From the NCBI GenBank assembly GCA_024402535.1, contig JAKSTN010000010.1, positions 1 to 64,000 on the forward strand: a DNA stretch of 64,000 nucleotides, given 5' to 3'. Position numbers and translations under genes: made by a program. Positions within the stretch are counted from its first letter, which is position 1. Each line of letters begins with the position of its first letter. Of this stretch, positions 16,228 through 24,608 are shown in pieces. Under the pieces are notes generated by a model. The model made no database searches. It was not told the DNA's origin and worked only from the letters and a program-made list of their open reading frames with translations. Origin of the DNA: Treponema sp. (GTDB taxonomy: Bacteria; Spirochaetota; Spirochaetia; Treponematales; Treponemataceae).

Positions 16228-17601
16228 CTATACCAGTTCTGCCTGATCGCGGGTTATGTTTTTCATCCACTTATATTTGAAAAAATGGATAAAGATAAAA
16301 GGCATTTTTTCAAGCTCATCAAGAGTCATTGCAAAATAAACCCATATTGGCGAAAGCTTCAGAACATAGGCTGCAAGTGCCATCACTGGAATTGCCACAC
16401 CCCACATCATTATGGTGTCCATTATGAAGCCGTAACGGGAATCGCCGCCTCCTCTGAAGCATCCGCAGATAAGACAGGTATTTATACCTTCGCCAATCAT
16501 GCGGTAGGTAGTCATGAACATCATCATGCTTAAGTAAGACAAGGCTGTAGAAGAAAGCTTATCGGCATAGAAACTTAAAATCAGCGGACGGATTGCAACA
16601 ATAATCAGGCTTCCAATCGCCCCAACAATAATTGTCAGAATCAAAAGCTTCTTTGAATATTCCTTTGTTGCTTCAATCTGGTTTGCGCCTAAAGTCTGCC
16701 CAACAACAACTGTAGTTGCATTTGCAAAGGCGCGCATGGCAATAGCCCCGATATTTACAACCATAATTGCAACCGCATTTGCGGCAATAATATCGTTTCC
16801 CATGTGTCCCATAATGGAAGCAAAAACCGAAGTTGCAAGACTCCAGATCAGGTCATTACCCATTGCCGGAAAACTGATTTTTATAAAATCTCTTGTAAGA
16901 ACAGCCGGAGTTGAAAAAAAGTATTTCACGCGAAATTTAATTTCACATCTGAATGAATAAATCACACAAAGAAGAACCTCAGAGAAACGTGCTAAAACTG
17001 TTCCAAGAGCAACACCAATTACTCCAAGCTTTGGAAGTCCGAAAAGACCGAAAATGAAGGATGCATTAAAAAATACATTTACACATAAAGAAACAACAAA
17101 TACTACTGACGGAAATACAATCTTTCCTATACTTCTTAATGCACTGAAATAAGTCTGGGCAATTCCCATAAAAATAAATGAAACAGAAACGATGCGAAGG
17201 TACTGAGCACCAATTTCTATGGTTTCAAGATCTGATGAGAAAAGCTTCATTACTGCACGCGGGAACAGAATGGAAATACTTGTGAAAATTGCGGCTGAAA
17301 TAAGGGAGAACCGTGTCGAAATGCCTATAATTTTTTCAACTGTATTTACATCTTTCTTACCCCAGTACTGTGCAACCATTACAGAAGTTCCTGTTGCAAG
17401 ACCGAAGAAAATACAAAAAATTACGAATGTATATTGATTTGCCAGGGATGATGCAGCCATGGCGGTCTGCCCTACATACCCCAGCATGATTGTATCGGCT
17501 GTTCCAACTAATGTACTGATAAGATTCTGAACCATCAAAGGGATGGCCAGAGTCAATGTCCATTTATAAAGCTGTTTTGTTGATAACACTTTGTCTGTCA
17601 T
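16228..17601 (-). CDS. MATE family multidrug/Na+ efflux transporter
   Basis: A 457-residue inner-membrane protein with about 12 hydrophobic helices. The two-fold MATE pattern is visible: an N-terminal start LALPLMVQNLI-like (LAIPLMVQNLISTLVGTADTIMLGYVG), a matching second half starting ISFPAMGNDLIWSLATSVFASIMGHMG, and the conserved ATTVVVGQTLGANQIEAT. Such proteins export cationic drugs or metabolites with Na+ or H+. It diverges from the XRE-controlled operon whose operators lie in the shared gap, so it may be co-regulated. Confidence 0.9.
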   Translation of the reverse strand: MTDKVLSTKQLYKWTLTLAIPLMVQNLISTLVGTADTIMLGYVGQTAMAASSLANQYTFVIFCIFFGLATGTSVMVAQYWGKKDVNTVEKIIGISTRFSLISAAIFTSISILFPRAVMKLFSSDLETIEIGAQYLRIVSVSFIFMGIAQTYFSALRSIGKIVFPSVVFVVSLCVNVFFNASFIFGLFGLPKLGVIGVALGTVLARFSEVLLCVIYSFRCEIKFRVKYFFSTPAVLTRDFIKISFPAMGNDLIWSLATSVFASIMGHMGNDIIAANAVAIMVVNIGAIAMRAFANATTVVVGQTLGANQIEATKEYSKKLLILTIIVGAIGSLIIVAIRPLILSFYADKLSSTALSYLSMMMFMTTYRMIGEGINTCLICGCFRGGGDSRYGFIMDTIMMWGVAIPVMALAAYVLKLSPIWVYFAMTLDELEKMPFIFIHFFKYKWMKNITRDQAELV

Positions 17602-17634
17602 AATTTGATTTTAATATATTATTTCAAAAAATTC

Positions 17635-17689
17635 TTGACAAGTTTACTTGGCAAAGTTATATTATTGTTAATGCCAAGTTTACTTGGCA
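17635..17689 (+). promoter_or_regulatory. Promoter with two XRE-type palindromic operators
   Basis: TTGACA (17635-17640) and TATATT (17658-17663) with a 17-bp spacer make a near-consensus promoter for the operon at 17723. The palindrome TGCCAAGTTTACTTGGCA is perfect at 17672-17689 and nearly perfect at 17636-17653, 36 bp apart. One copy overlaps the -35 box and spacer and the other the start point, the classic layout for repression by the HTH protein encoded in the same operon. Confidence 0.8.
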
Positions 17690-17722
17690 AATAAAAATTA
17701 TATGTTATAAGGTTTTAATAAA

Positions 17723-18046
17723 ATGACAAAAGAAGAAATCCTTGAAAAAAGCCGGAATGAAAATAAAAACCGGGATTTATATGATATGGAAGTTCAGAAA
17801 CTTGCTTTCACTATTTCACACCTGGCTTTCATGTTTTTATGTGCACTTGCCCTTGTCCTTGAATATGTATTTACCAGAAGAATAAACATGGCATACTGTA
17901 TGATTTATTTCGGCGTTATTTCAGTTATATTTTTTGTAAAATATATAAAAATGCATAAGCTTCATGAACTTTTTGTTTTATTAAGCCAGTTTGCCTTATT
18001 CGCCGCATCTACCATAATTTTCATTTTCCAGCTTTTAGGACGTTAA
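17723..18046 (+). CDS. Small membrane protein paired with XRE regulator (DUF6442-like)
   Basis: A 107-residue protein with a charged N-terminal 35 residues (MTKEEILEKSRNENKNRD) and three predicted membrane helices (about residues 35-55, 58-72, 82-105). Proteins of this shape are common next to small XRE regulators in Firmicutes and I associate them with DUF6442. No function is known. The stop is 2 bp before the XRE gene start, so the pair is cotranscribed. Confidence 0.7.
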   Translation: MTKEEILEKSRNENKNRDLYDMEVQKLAFTISHLAFMFLCALALVLEYVFTRRINMAYCMIYFGVISVIFFVKYIKMHKLHELFVLLSQFALFAASTIIFIFQLLGR

Positions 18047-18048
18047 TT

Positions 18049-18258
18049 ATGGACGAAAGCTTAACCTTAAAAAATCATCTGAAAGAATTCCGGACTGAAA
18101 AAAAGATTTCACAGGAACAGCTTGCCAAAATGGTAGGTGTTTCAAGAAATACAATCAGTTCTATAGAAACCTGCCAGTTCTGTCCCACAGCAAAACTAGC
18201 ACTGATTATCTGCATTGCCCTGGAGAAAAATTTTGAAGAAGTATTTTATCTTGAATAA
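18049..18258 (+). CDS. Small XRE-family HTH transcriptional regulator
   Basis: A 69-residue protein that is essentially one Cro/CI-type helix-turn-helix: LKEFRTEKKISQEQLAKMVGVSRNTISSIETCQFCPTAKLALIICIALEKNFEEVFYLE. These YozG-like regulators bind short palindromes near their own promoter; the TGCCAAG-TTTA-CTTGGCA pair upstream of 17723 is the natural target. The 3' end overlaps the next gene by a few bases. Confidence 0.9.
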   Translation: MDESLTLKNHLKEFRTEKKISQEQLAKMVGVSRNTISSIETCQFCPTAKLALIICIALEKNFEEVFYLE

Positions 18259-18961
18259 AAAAGGAAAAAGTTTATCAGGAAAATATATATTTTTTAGTGC
18301 AATCTTTTTTTGCCTGAGCCTGTTTTCCTGTTCAAGCACAGTTGAACTTGAAATTGCCGAAAAAGAAAAAGATCCTGTAAAAGTAGAGATTACTTCAGAT
18401 TCAACAATTGTCTGTTTTGGAGACAGCCTTACCCACGGTCACGGTGCGGATATTGAAACTGAATCCTGGCCTGCTCTTCTGCAAAAACGGATAAATATCC
18501 CGGTAATAAACGCCGGAATTGATGACAACACAACAGAAGACGCCGTGAAAAGATTTAATGAAGACGTTCTTTCCCATAATCCTGCAATGATTATTTTCGA
18601 CTTCGGCGGAAATGATAAATTTCTTATGAATAAACATCAGACTAATAAAGAAATTGAAGAAAACTTCCGTACGATGCTTGATAAAATTGATTATTCAAAA
18701 ACTCAAGTATATATAATGCGGTTCTTTAATGATGAAATGCGTTTTTTTGATTTATGGGGAAACTTTGACAGAATCCTTAAACGTCTGGAAAAAGATTATA
18801 ATGTGATTATTATCTGGGACGCCTGGAAAAATGCATGGGGTAAAAGCGATTGTAAGGCCGATATGACCCACTGCAATGCAAAAGGTTATGAGGTAATGGA
18901 ACAAAACATTTTTGAAGTCATTGAACCATTCCTCATTAAAAATAACCTTCTGATTGAATAG
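18251..18961 (+). CDS. SGNH/GDSL-family lipoprotein esterase
   Basis: An envelope lipoprotein with a signal sequence ending LFSCSS and an SGNH hydrolase domain. Block I is VCFGDSLTHGHG (nucleophile Ser), block II is around INAGIDDNTTEDA, block III is FDFGGNDKF, and block V is in MTHCNAKGYEVM with the Asp-x-x-His pair (ADMTH). It probably removes acyl or acetyl groups from a lipid, peptidoglycan or polysaccharide. I prefer TTG at 18251, which overlaps the XRE stop and gives a normal signal peptide, over the upstream ATG at 18215. Confidence 0.8.
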   Translation: MNKKGKSLSGKYIFFSAIFFCLSLFSCSSTVELEIAEKEKDPVKVEITSDSTIVCFGDSLTHGHGADIETESWPALLQKRINIPVINAGIDDNTTEDAVKRFNEDVLSHNPAMIIFDFGGNDKFLMNKHQTNKEIEENFRTMLDKIDYSKTQVYIMRFFNDEMRFFDLWGNFDRILKRLEKDYNVIIIWDAWKNAWGKSDCKADMTHCNAKGYEVMEQNIFEVIEPFLIKNNLLIE

Positions 18962-18962
18962 A

Positions 18963-19643
18963 TTATTTATTTTTTTTGCGTAAAAGATTCAGAATGCAGA
19001 GGTAAAGAGCTCCCACTGCAATAAGGAAAAGGAGAAGAGCAAGAATCCACCAGGCACAACCCATAAATGGGAATTCAGAAGTGAATTTAAAAGCTCCTGC
19101 AGGACTTCCCCAGTTCAGGAAGAAATAAGGATAATTTATTCCAGGTCCAAACTGCCAGTTCTGTACATAACCAATTCCTGCATAAATTGCATAAAGAATT
19201 GGAGGAATAATTACAAACAATACATTCCTGTATTTTAAACTGCTTTCTGTTCCTGTCACAAAAAAATCAACCACACAGGCAATTGGAACAATTACATGTG
19301 TCAGTATATTCTGAAAATTCCATGCAGCAGCTCCCATTGTTGGAGCCAGTACAAAAGAGAAAACCATTCCTGTCAGTGTGATTGAAACAGTTCCTATGAA
19401 TTTCACAAGATACCATAAATTTGAAACAGGCTTATTTCTCAAAAGAAGAACAAATCCGATTCCACAGATAACTGCAAGACTGATATTTGACTGAATTGTA
19501 AAATACATGAAAACGGCTTTTCCGCCCATAAATGACTGGGCTCCAGCCCACGCACTGAGAATTGTTCCAACTACTGCCGAAACAAAAACGATCCACTTAA
19601 GAACAAGTGAAAGAAACTTCTTTGCTGGTGATAATGTGTCCAT
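18963..19643 (-). CDS. Pr6Pr family (FAR-17a/AIG1-like) membrane protein
   Basis: A 226-residue protein with about six or seven hydrophobic helices and the features of the bacterial Pr6Pr family: FTIQSNI in helix 2, NILTHVIVPI in the middle, and YPYFFLNW plus a C-terminal helix and Lys-rich tail. In eukaryotes the related AIG1/ADTRP proteins hydrolyse hydroxy fatty acid esters using conserved Thr and His; the TH pair is present here. Its role in bacteria is unknown. It converges on the SGNH gene with a 1-bp gap. Confidence 0.75.
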   Translation of the reverse strand: MDTLSPAKKFLSLVLKWIVFVSAVVGTILSAWAGAQSFMGGKAVFMYFTIQSNISLAVICGIGFVLLLRNKPVSNLWYLVKFIGTVSITLTGMVFSFVLAPTMGAAAWNFQNILTHVIVPIACVVDFFVTGTESSLKYRNVLFVIIPPILYAIYAGIGYVQNWQFGPGINYPYFFLNWGSPAGAFKFTSEFPFMGCAWWILALLLFLIAVGALYLCILNLLRKKNK

Positions 19644-19716
19644 GAATTACTCCTATCCTAGAGTTTAATAATTTGACAGGAGTGTGTGCAATAAATAATT
19701 GTTAGTCTTATATAAC

Positions 19717-21615
19717 TTATTTTATATGTTTATAATTATTTACTTCATCCCACTTAACAACAAAGCCTGCCCCATGAGAGCAGAACACACTTGAAGCAGG
19801 ATTTGCAAGATCTGCATCAGGATTATAATTGATTTCTTCCAGAACTTCTTTTTCGTTGTGACATAAATCATAGCCGCTGACAGTAAGGCTCAAAGTCCCC
19901 TGTCCTTTTGTGTAAGCACGAAGTTCATTCATGTAATTTTTCATTGTAGAAACAGGCACTTTTCCCCGTAGAATGGAAAAACCTCCGGCACTTTCTTCAA
20001 GGGAAAAGTTTCCATGCATTTTATCCATATCACTCATAAAGCGCCCAACTGAAGTTTCGGGAATAACGGCTTCATAACTGTAAATTGGTTCAAGAAGAAC
20101 TGATTTAGAATACATAAGGCCGTGACGAATTGCCCTGTAAGTTGACTGTCGGAAGTCTCCGCCTTCCGTATGCTTAAGATGAGCCCGCCCTGCTACGATT
20201 TCAATTTCCATATCAGTTATAGGACTTCCTGTCAGAACGCCTGCATGTTTTTTTTCTTTCAGGTGTGTCATAATCAGGCGCTGCCAGTTTGTATCAAGTT
20301 CATCAACACTTATATTGGAAACAAAACGCATGCCGCTTCCGCGTGGTAACGGCTTTAGCCGAAGATGAACTTCCGCATAATGGCGAAGTGGTTCGTAATG
20401 TCCAACGCCTGTAACCGGTTCAAGAATAGTCTCTTTATATGCAATGCGGCCTTCACCAAATTCAATATTGATTTTATAACGCTCAAAAAGAAGCTGCTTT
20501 ATAACTTCCGTCTGAACCTGTCCCATAAGCATTACAAATATTTCTTCGGACTGTTCTGAGTATTCCACTTTTATTTCCGGAAGCTCTTCTTCAATTTCCC
20601 GAAGTATATAAAGCATTTTTGGAACATCAATTCCTTCCGGAATCACAACGGAGTAAATTAATGCCGGTTCAAGTTTGTAATTGTTTACAGACTTTCCGCT
20701 TCCATAAGCTTTTCCCGCAAAGGAATTTTTCAGTCCCGTTACAGTACAGATTTTTCCCGCGCCAAGCTCTTTTACCTGTTCATACTTTTCACCTGAATAC
20801 ACGCGGATTTCATTTATCTTTTCCTCTTCCAGAAAATCTTTTACCTTCAAAGTACCGCCAGTAATTTTCAAATGAGTAAGACGGTTTCCCATTTTATCCT
20901 TTGAAATTTTATAAGCCACACAGCCAGACTCATCTGAATATTCAGGAATTTTAAAATATTTATTAAGGATTTCAAGTAATTCATCAACGCCCTGAAGTTT
21001 TAAGGCAGAACCGAAAAGGCATGGAAACAGATGACGCTCAGAAACAAGGCGTGAAATATCATCTGCGTTCGGAGTTTCCTCGTTCAGATATTTTTCCATA
21101 AGGGCGTCATCAAGGCCCGAAACCTGTTCATTAAAATCAGGAGAAAAAAGATTATCTTTTGAAAAATCTGTGACCGCCGGTGAAAGTCCTTTTTTAAGCT
21201 TTTCAAGAAGGACTTCTTTATTTGTGTCCGGCATGTCCATTTTATTCACAAAAATTACTGTGGGAATTTCATAACTTTGTAAAAGCGACCAAAGTGTTTT
21301 TGTGTGGCTCTGGATTCCGTCTGACGCGTTGATAAGAAGAATTGCTGCATCAAGAACAGAAAGTGTCCGCTCCATTTCGGCGCTGAAATCCACATGACCC
21401 GGAGTATCAATCAAAGTGATTTTTCCGTTCAGGTTTGCCTGCTTTGAAAAAATAGTAATTCCCCGCTGGCGTTCAATGGAATTGTTATCAAGAAAAGCAT
21501 TTTTCGTATCTACACGACCAAGGCTTCGTATTGCACCGGTTGTATAAAGGAGACTTTCCGATAATGTAGTTTTTCCCGCATCAACGTGAGCAAGAATTCC
21601 CGTAACAAGCTGCAA
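19717..21615 (-). CDS. TetM/TetO-like translational GTPase
   Basis: A 632-residue EF-G-like GTPase with G1 AHVDAGKTT, G2 RQRGITI, G3 DTPGHVDF and G4 NKMD, then domains II-V. The length and opening sequence match ribosomal protection proteins. However, where TetM has the tyrosine-serine-proline tip of domain IV loop III that displaces tetracycline, this protein has AHLKHTEGGDFR. So it belongs to a divergent branch and tetracycline resistance should not be assumed; a ribosome rescue or other antibiotic role is possible. It starts 2 bp after the thioredoxin-reductase-like gene and is in an operon with it. Confidence 0.8.
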   Translation of the reverse strand: MQLVTGILAHVDAGKTTLSESLLYTTGAIRSLGRVDTKNAFLDNNSIERQRGITIFSKQANLNGKITLIDTPGHVDFSAEMERTLSVLDAAILLINASDGIQSHTKTLWSLLQSYEIPTVIFVNKMDMPDTNKEVLLEKLKKGLSPAVTDFSKDNLFSPDFNEQVSGLDDALMEKYLNEETPNADDISRLVSERHLFPCLFGSALKLQGVDELLEILNKYFKIPEYSDESGCVAYKISKDKMGNRLTHLKITGGTLKVKDFLEEEKINEIRVYSGEKYEQVKELGAGKICTVTGLKNSFAGKAYGSGKSVNNYKLEPALIYSVVIPEGIDVPKMLYILREIEEELPEIKVEYSEQSEEIFVMLMGQVQTEVIKQLLFERYKINIEFGEGRIAYKETILEPVTGVGHYEPLRHYAEVHLRLKPLPRGSGMRFVSNISVDELDTNWQRLIMTHLKEKKHAGVLTGSPITDMEIEIVAGRAHLKHTEGGDFRQSTYRAIRHGLMYSKSVLLEPIYSYEAVIPETSVGRFMSDMDKMHGNFSLEESAGGFSILRGKVPVSTMKNYMNELRAYTKGQGTLSLTVSGYDLCHNEKEVLEEINYNPDADLANPASSVFCSHGAGFVVKWDEVNNYKHIK

Positions 21616-21617
21616 TT

Positions 21618-22481
21618 TCAGACTCCCTTTTCTGCCAGGTAATTTACCGCTGAAAGAGCTGCAACATTGCCTTCGCCTGCAGCTTTAATATACTGGTACG
21701 GCGTTCCTGTTATGTCGCCGGCTGCAAAAAGACCCGGAATATTTGTTTTAAGGCTCCGGTCAACTTTTACGTGATTTTCTTCTATAAATAAACCTGGTAC
21801 CAGCTGTGAAGGCGCAACACTTTCCCGAAGCACAAATATTCCATTTGCTGAAAGTTTTCCTGTTTCCAGGTTCAGAATCATCTGTCCGTCTCCCTTTTCT
21901 ATGGAAACGGGTTTTACCTTTGTCAGAACTTCAATATTATCTTTATTGATTTTGCAGTCAGGATACATGGCAACATAAGTTACTTTATCTGCTATTTCAG
22001 AAAGAAACTCAGCTTCCTTTTCTTCTTTGGGCGCATAGCCGATTACCACAGCAGTTTTTCCTTTGTATAGCGAAGCATCGCAGGTTGCACAATAGCTTAC
22101 TCCCCGGCCAAGATTCATAAGTTCGCCTGGGAATTCATGAACCTGAGACATGCCGCACGCAAGAATTACACTTTTTGCTTCATAATTGGTTCCCTGTCCC
22201 TGCAGGGCGAAATAATCTCCCATGGCATAAACAGCATTTATTTTATCTTCAGTGATTTCAATATTATTTCTGGAAAGGTGTTCAAGAAAATCCTTCTGCA
22301 TGACTTCGCCGGAAACTTCAGGAAGTCCAAGGTAATTTTTTATGAGATGTGCTTTCTGAACTTTTTCGCTTAAAGCTTTACTGCCCAAAAAAAGAATGCT
22401 TTTGTTTCTGGCGCGGGCTGTAAGAGCCGCTTCACATCCTGCAGGCCCTGTCCCGATAATTGCTATATCAAATCTTTCCAT
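21618..22481 (-). CDS. Thioredoxin-reductase-like FAD flavoprotein
   Basis: A 287-residue pyridine nucleotide-disulfide oxidoreductase. The N-terminal FAD site is IIGTGPAGCEAALTA, the redox pair is CATC in SYCATCDASLYKG, the NADPH domain follows with AVVIGYAPKE (a degenerate GxGxxA), and the C-terminal FAD motif is GLFAAGDITG. It is slightly shorter than classical TrxB (about 310) and its NADPH loop is unusual, so its electron donor may differ. The ATG lies immediately after a terminator's T-run, and the only purine-rich ribosome site (GGATAGG) is inside that hairpin. Confidence 0.8.
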   Translation of the reverse strand: MERFDIAIIGTGPAGCEAALTARARNKSILFLGSKALSEKVQKAHLIKNYLGLPEVSGEVMQKDFLEHLSRNNIEITEDKINAVYAMGDYFALQGQGTNYEAKSVILACGMSQVHEFPGELMNLGRGVSYCATCDASLYKGKTAVVIGYAPKEEKEAEFLSEIADKVTYVAMYPDCKINKDNIEVLTKVKPVSIEKGDGQMILNLETGKLSANGIFVLRESVAPSQLVPGLFIEENHVKVDRSLKTNIPGLFAAGDITGTPYQYIKAAGEGNVAALSAVNYLAEKGV

Positions 22482-22512
22482 AAAAAAAAACCTATCCTGT
22501 TTAAAGGATAGG
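22482..22512 (-). terminator. Terminator after asnB that overlaps the next ribosome site
   Basis: On the minus strand CCTATCC, an eight-base loop and GGATAGG are followed by nine T residues and then the ATG of the flavoprotein gene. It should end asnB transcription. Read-through mRNA would have its ribosome site locked in the stem. Confidence 0.85.
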
Positions 22513-22549
22513 TATATTATATCAGAAATTCAAGATTAAAAGCGTACCA

Positions 22550-24304
22550 TTAATAAGCAGAATCATGAACACCGGAAATGGCGCGTCCAGAAGGTTCGTC
22601 CATTTTTTTCCAGGCTTCATCCCATTCCAGAGCTTTGGCAGTTGAACAGGCAACACCGGCTTCGTGTGGAACACAAAGAGCAGCACTGTCACTTGGGAAC
22701 AGACGGCTGTAGATTTCGCGGTAGAAATATTCTTCCTTTGTTTTTGGTGTGTTTACAGGGAAGCGTTTTTCTCTCTGTGCGAATTCTGCATCGCTTACTT
22801 TCTGGTTTGTCATTTCTTTAAGAGTATCAATCCAGCTGTAACCTACACCATCACTGAACTGTTCCTTCTGGCGCCAGCAAACATCTGGAGGGAGGATATC
22901 TTCAAATGCTTTGCGGACAATCCATTTTTCAATGCGCTGCTTTCCGTCCGGCAGCTTGATGCTCATTTTATCTTTTGGGTTCAGACCCATTGCAATGTCG
23001 ATAAATTCTTTATGCAGGAATGGAACACGACCTTCAATACCCCATGCCATAAGCGATTTGTTTGCACGGTTACAGTCGTAAAGATGAAGTTTTTCCATTT
23101 TGCGTACAAGTTCTTCGTGGAATTCCTGGGCGTTTGGAGCTTTGTGGAAGTAAAGGTAACCACCGAAAAGTTCGTCTGAACCTTCTCCCGAAAGAACCAT
23201 TTTAATTCCCATAGCTTTGATTGCACGGGCAAGCAGATACATTGGAGTTGAAGCACGGACTGTTGTGATGTCATATGTTTCAATGTGATAGATAACGTCT
23301 TCAAGGGCGTCCAGAGCTTCCTGAATTGTAAAGTGAATTTCGTGATGAACAGTTCCGATATATTCTGCGGCTTTACGTGCAGCGGCAAGGTCAGGTGAAC
23401 CTTCAAGACCAACTGCAAATGAGTGAAGCTGTGGCCACCATGCGTCTTTCAAAGAACCTGTTTCAACACGTTTTTTTGCAAATTTCTGTGTAATTGCTGC
23501 GATTACAGTTGAGTCCAATCCACCGGAAAGAAGAACACCGTAAGGAACGTCCGACATAAGCTGTGCTTTAACTGCACTTTCAAGGCCATCACGGACTTTT
23601 GCAATTACAGAAGGATCAATGATTTCGCCTTTATCATCTGTTGCACAAGGTGCATCTTTTACTGCATCAAAACTTTCCCAGTCACGTTTGTACCATTTTG
23701 TTGGTTTTTCATCTCCTGACCAGAAATAACAGCCGTTAGGGAATTCTTCAATTGTCATACAGTAGCCTTCCAGAGCTTTAAGTTCCGAAGCTACATAGTA
23801 ACGGCCGTTTTTATCCCAACCCTGATAAAGCGGTACAACACCAATTTCATCACGGGCGATAAGGTACATATCCTTTTCTGAATCGTACAGAGCGAATGCA
23901 AAAATACCGGAAAGTTTTTCAATCATTTCCTTAAAGTTTCCGCTGTCACGATACTTTTTGTACAAAGGAAGAATTGCTTCACAGTCTGAACCTGTCTGGA
24001 AAGCATATTTTCCGGCAAATTCACTACGGATTTCTTTATGGTTATAAATTTCACCGTTTGCTGCAAGAACGATTTTTCCGTCATCACTTACAAGCGGCTG
24101 TTTTCCGCTGAATGGGTCAACAATAGCAAGACGTTCATGAGAAAGAATTGCATTACCACCAGTATAAACACCGCTCCAGTCCGGACCACGATGACGAATT
24201 TTCTTAGACATTTCCAGAACCTGCTGGCGGATTTCTTCTTTAATACCATCGCTTACAAATTCTGATCCTGTGCTTAAATCAAAAGCACCTACAAATCCAC
24301 ACAT
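22550..24304 (-). CDS. asnB: Asparagine synthase (glutamine-hydrolysing)
   Basis: The N-terminal class II amidotransferase domain starts MCGFVGAF, with Cys2 as nucleophile, and includes RHRGPDWSG and LAANGEIYNH. The synthetase domain has the ATP pyrophosphatase P-loop LLSGGLDSTVI and the acceptor segments LSGEGSDELFGGY and GIEGRVPFLHKEF. 584 residues fits the AsnB type of enteric bacteria. It converts aspartate, glutamine and ATP to asparagine and glutamate. Two terminator-like hairpins precede it, so attenuation is likely. Confidence 0.96.
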   Translation of the reverse strand: MCGFVGAFDLSTGSEFVSDGIKEEIRQQVLEMSKKIRHRGPDWSGVYTGGNAILSHERLAIVDPFSGKQPLVSDDGKIVLAANGEIYNHKEIRSEFAGKYAFQTGSDCEAILPLYKKYRDSGNFKEMIEKLSGIFAFALYDSEKDMYLIARDEIGVVPLYQGWDKNGRYYVASELKALEGYCMTIEEFPNGCYFWSGDEKPTKWYKRDWESFDAVKDAPCATDDKGEIIDPSVIAKVRDGLESAVKAQLMSDVPYGVLLSGGLDSTVIAAITQKFAKKRVETGSLKDAWWPQLHSFAVGLEGSPDLAAARKAAEYIGTVHHEIHFTIQEALDALEDVIYHIETYDITTVRASTPMYLLARAIKAMGIKMVLSGEGSDELFGGYLYFHKAPNAQEFHEELVRKMEKLHLYDCNRANKSLMAWGIEGRVPFLHKEFIDIAMGLNPKDKMSIKLPDGKQRIEKWIVRKAFEDILPPDVCWRQKEQFSDGVGYSWIDTLKEMTNQKVSDAEFAQREKRFPVNTPKTKEEYFYREIYSRLFPSDSAALCVPHEAGVACSTAKALEWDEAWKKMDEPSGRAISGVHDSAY

Positions 24305-24322
24305 ATATACCCCCTTGTGTCA

Positions 24323-24406
24323 CAAAAAAAAGGCGACAAAGACAATGTCACAAGTGCATCCAAAGCCTGCTGGCTTAAACACTTATAACGACACCTTTGT
24401 CGCCTT
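24323..24406 (-). terminator. asnB leader hairpin 1 (proximal, terminator-like)
   Basis: On the minus strand AAGGCGACAAAG (24406-24395) pairs with CTTTGTCGCC (24341-24332), enclosing AAGTG/CACTT and AGCC/GGCT inner stems, and is followed by a run of T residues. It lies only about 20 bp before the asnB start, so it would stop transcription unless refolded or bypassed. Confidence 0.7.
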
Positions 24407-24427
24407 AAAAATTAGATCCAAAACACA

Positions 24428-24485
24428 AAAAAAAGACGCCTGGCTTAAAAAGACGGAAATCCATCTGCTTAAACCAAGCGTCTTT
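24428..24485 (-). terminator. asnB leader hairpin 2 (distal, terminator-like)
   Basis: On the minus strand AAAGACGC pairs with GCGTC, continued by TTGG-TTTAA with TTAAG-CCAG and AGATGG with CCGTCT, and ends in eight T residues. It shares the TTTAAGC-CAG words with the proximal hairpin, so the two may be a tandem duplicated regulatory unit in the asnB leader. Confidence 0.65.
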
Positions 24486-24608
24486 GCTTGTTTCTATTAA
24501 TATATATGTTAAAACTTTTTATTTCAAGTAGGTTATTAAAAATTGATTAACGAAAATCCTTATATCTAAAAGAATATTACTGTAATACTATAATTATAGA
24601 GGTAAAAT

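Noticed and set aside
24323..24485. T-box leader for asnB
   Set aside because: The conserved T-box sequence (GGTGGNACCGCG) and the specifier-loop arrangement are not visible.
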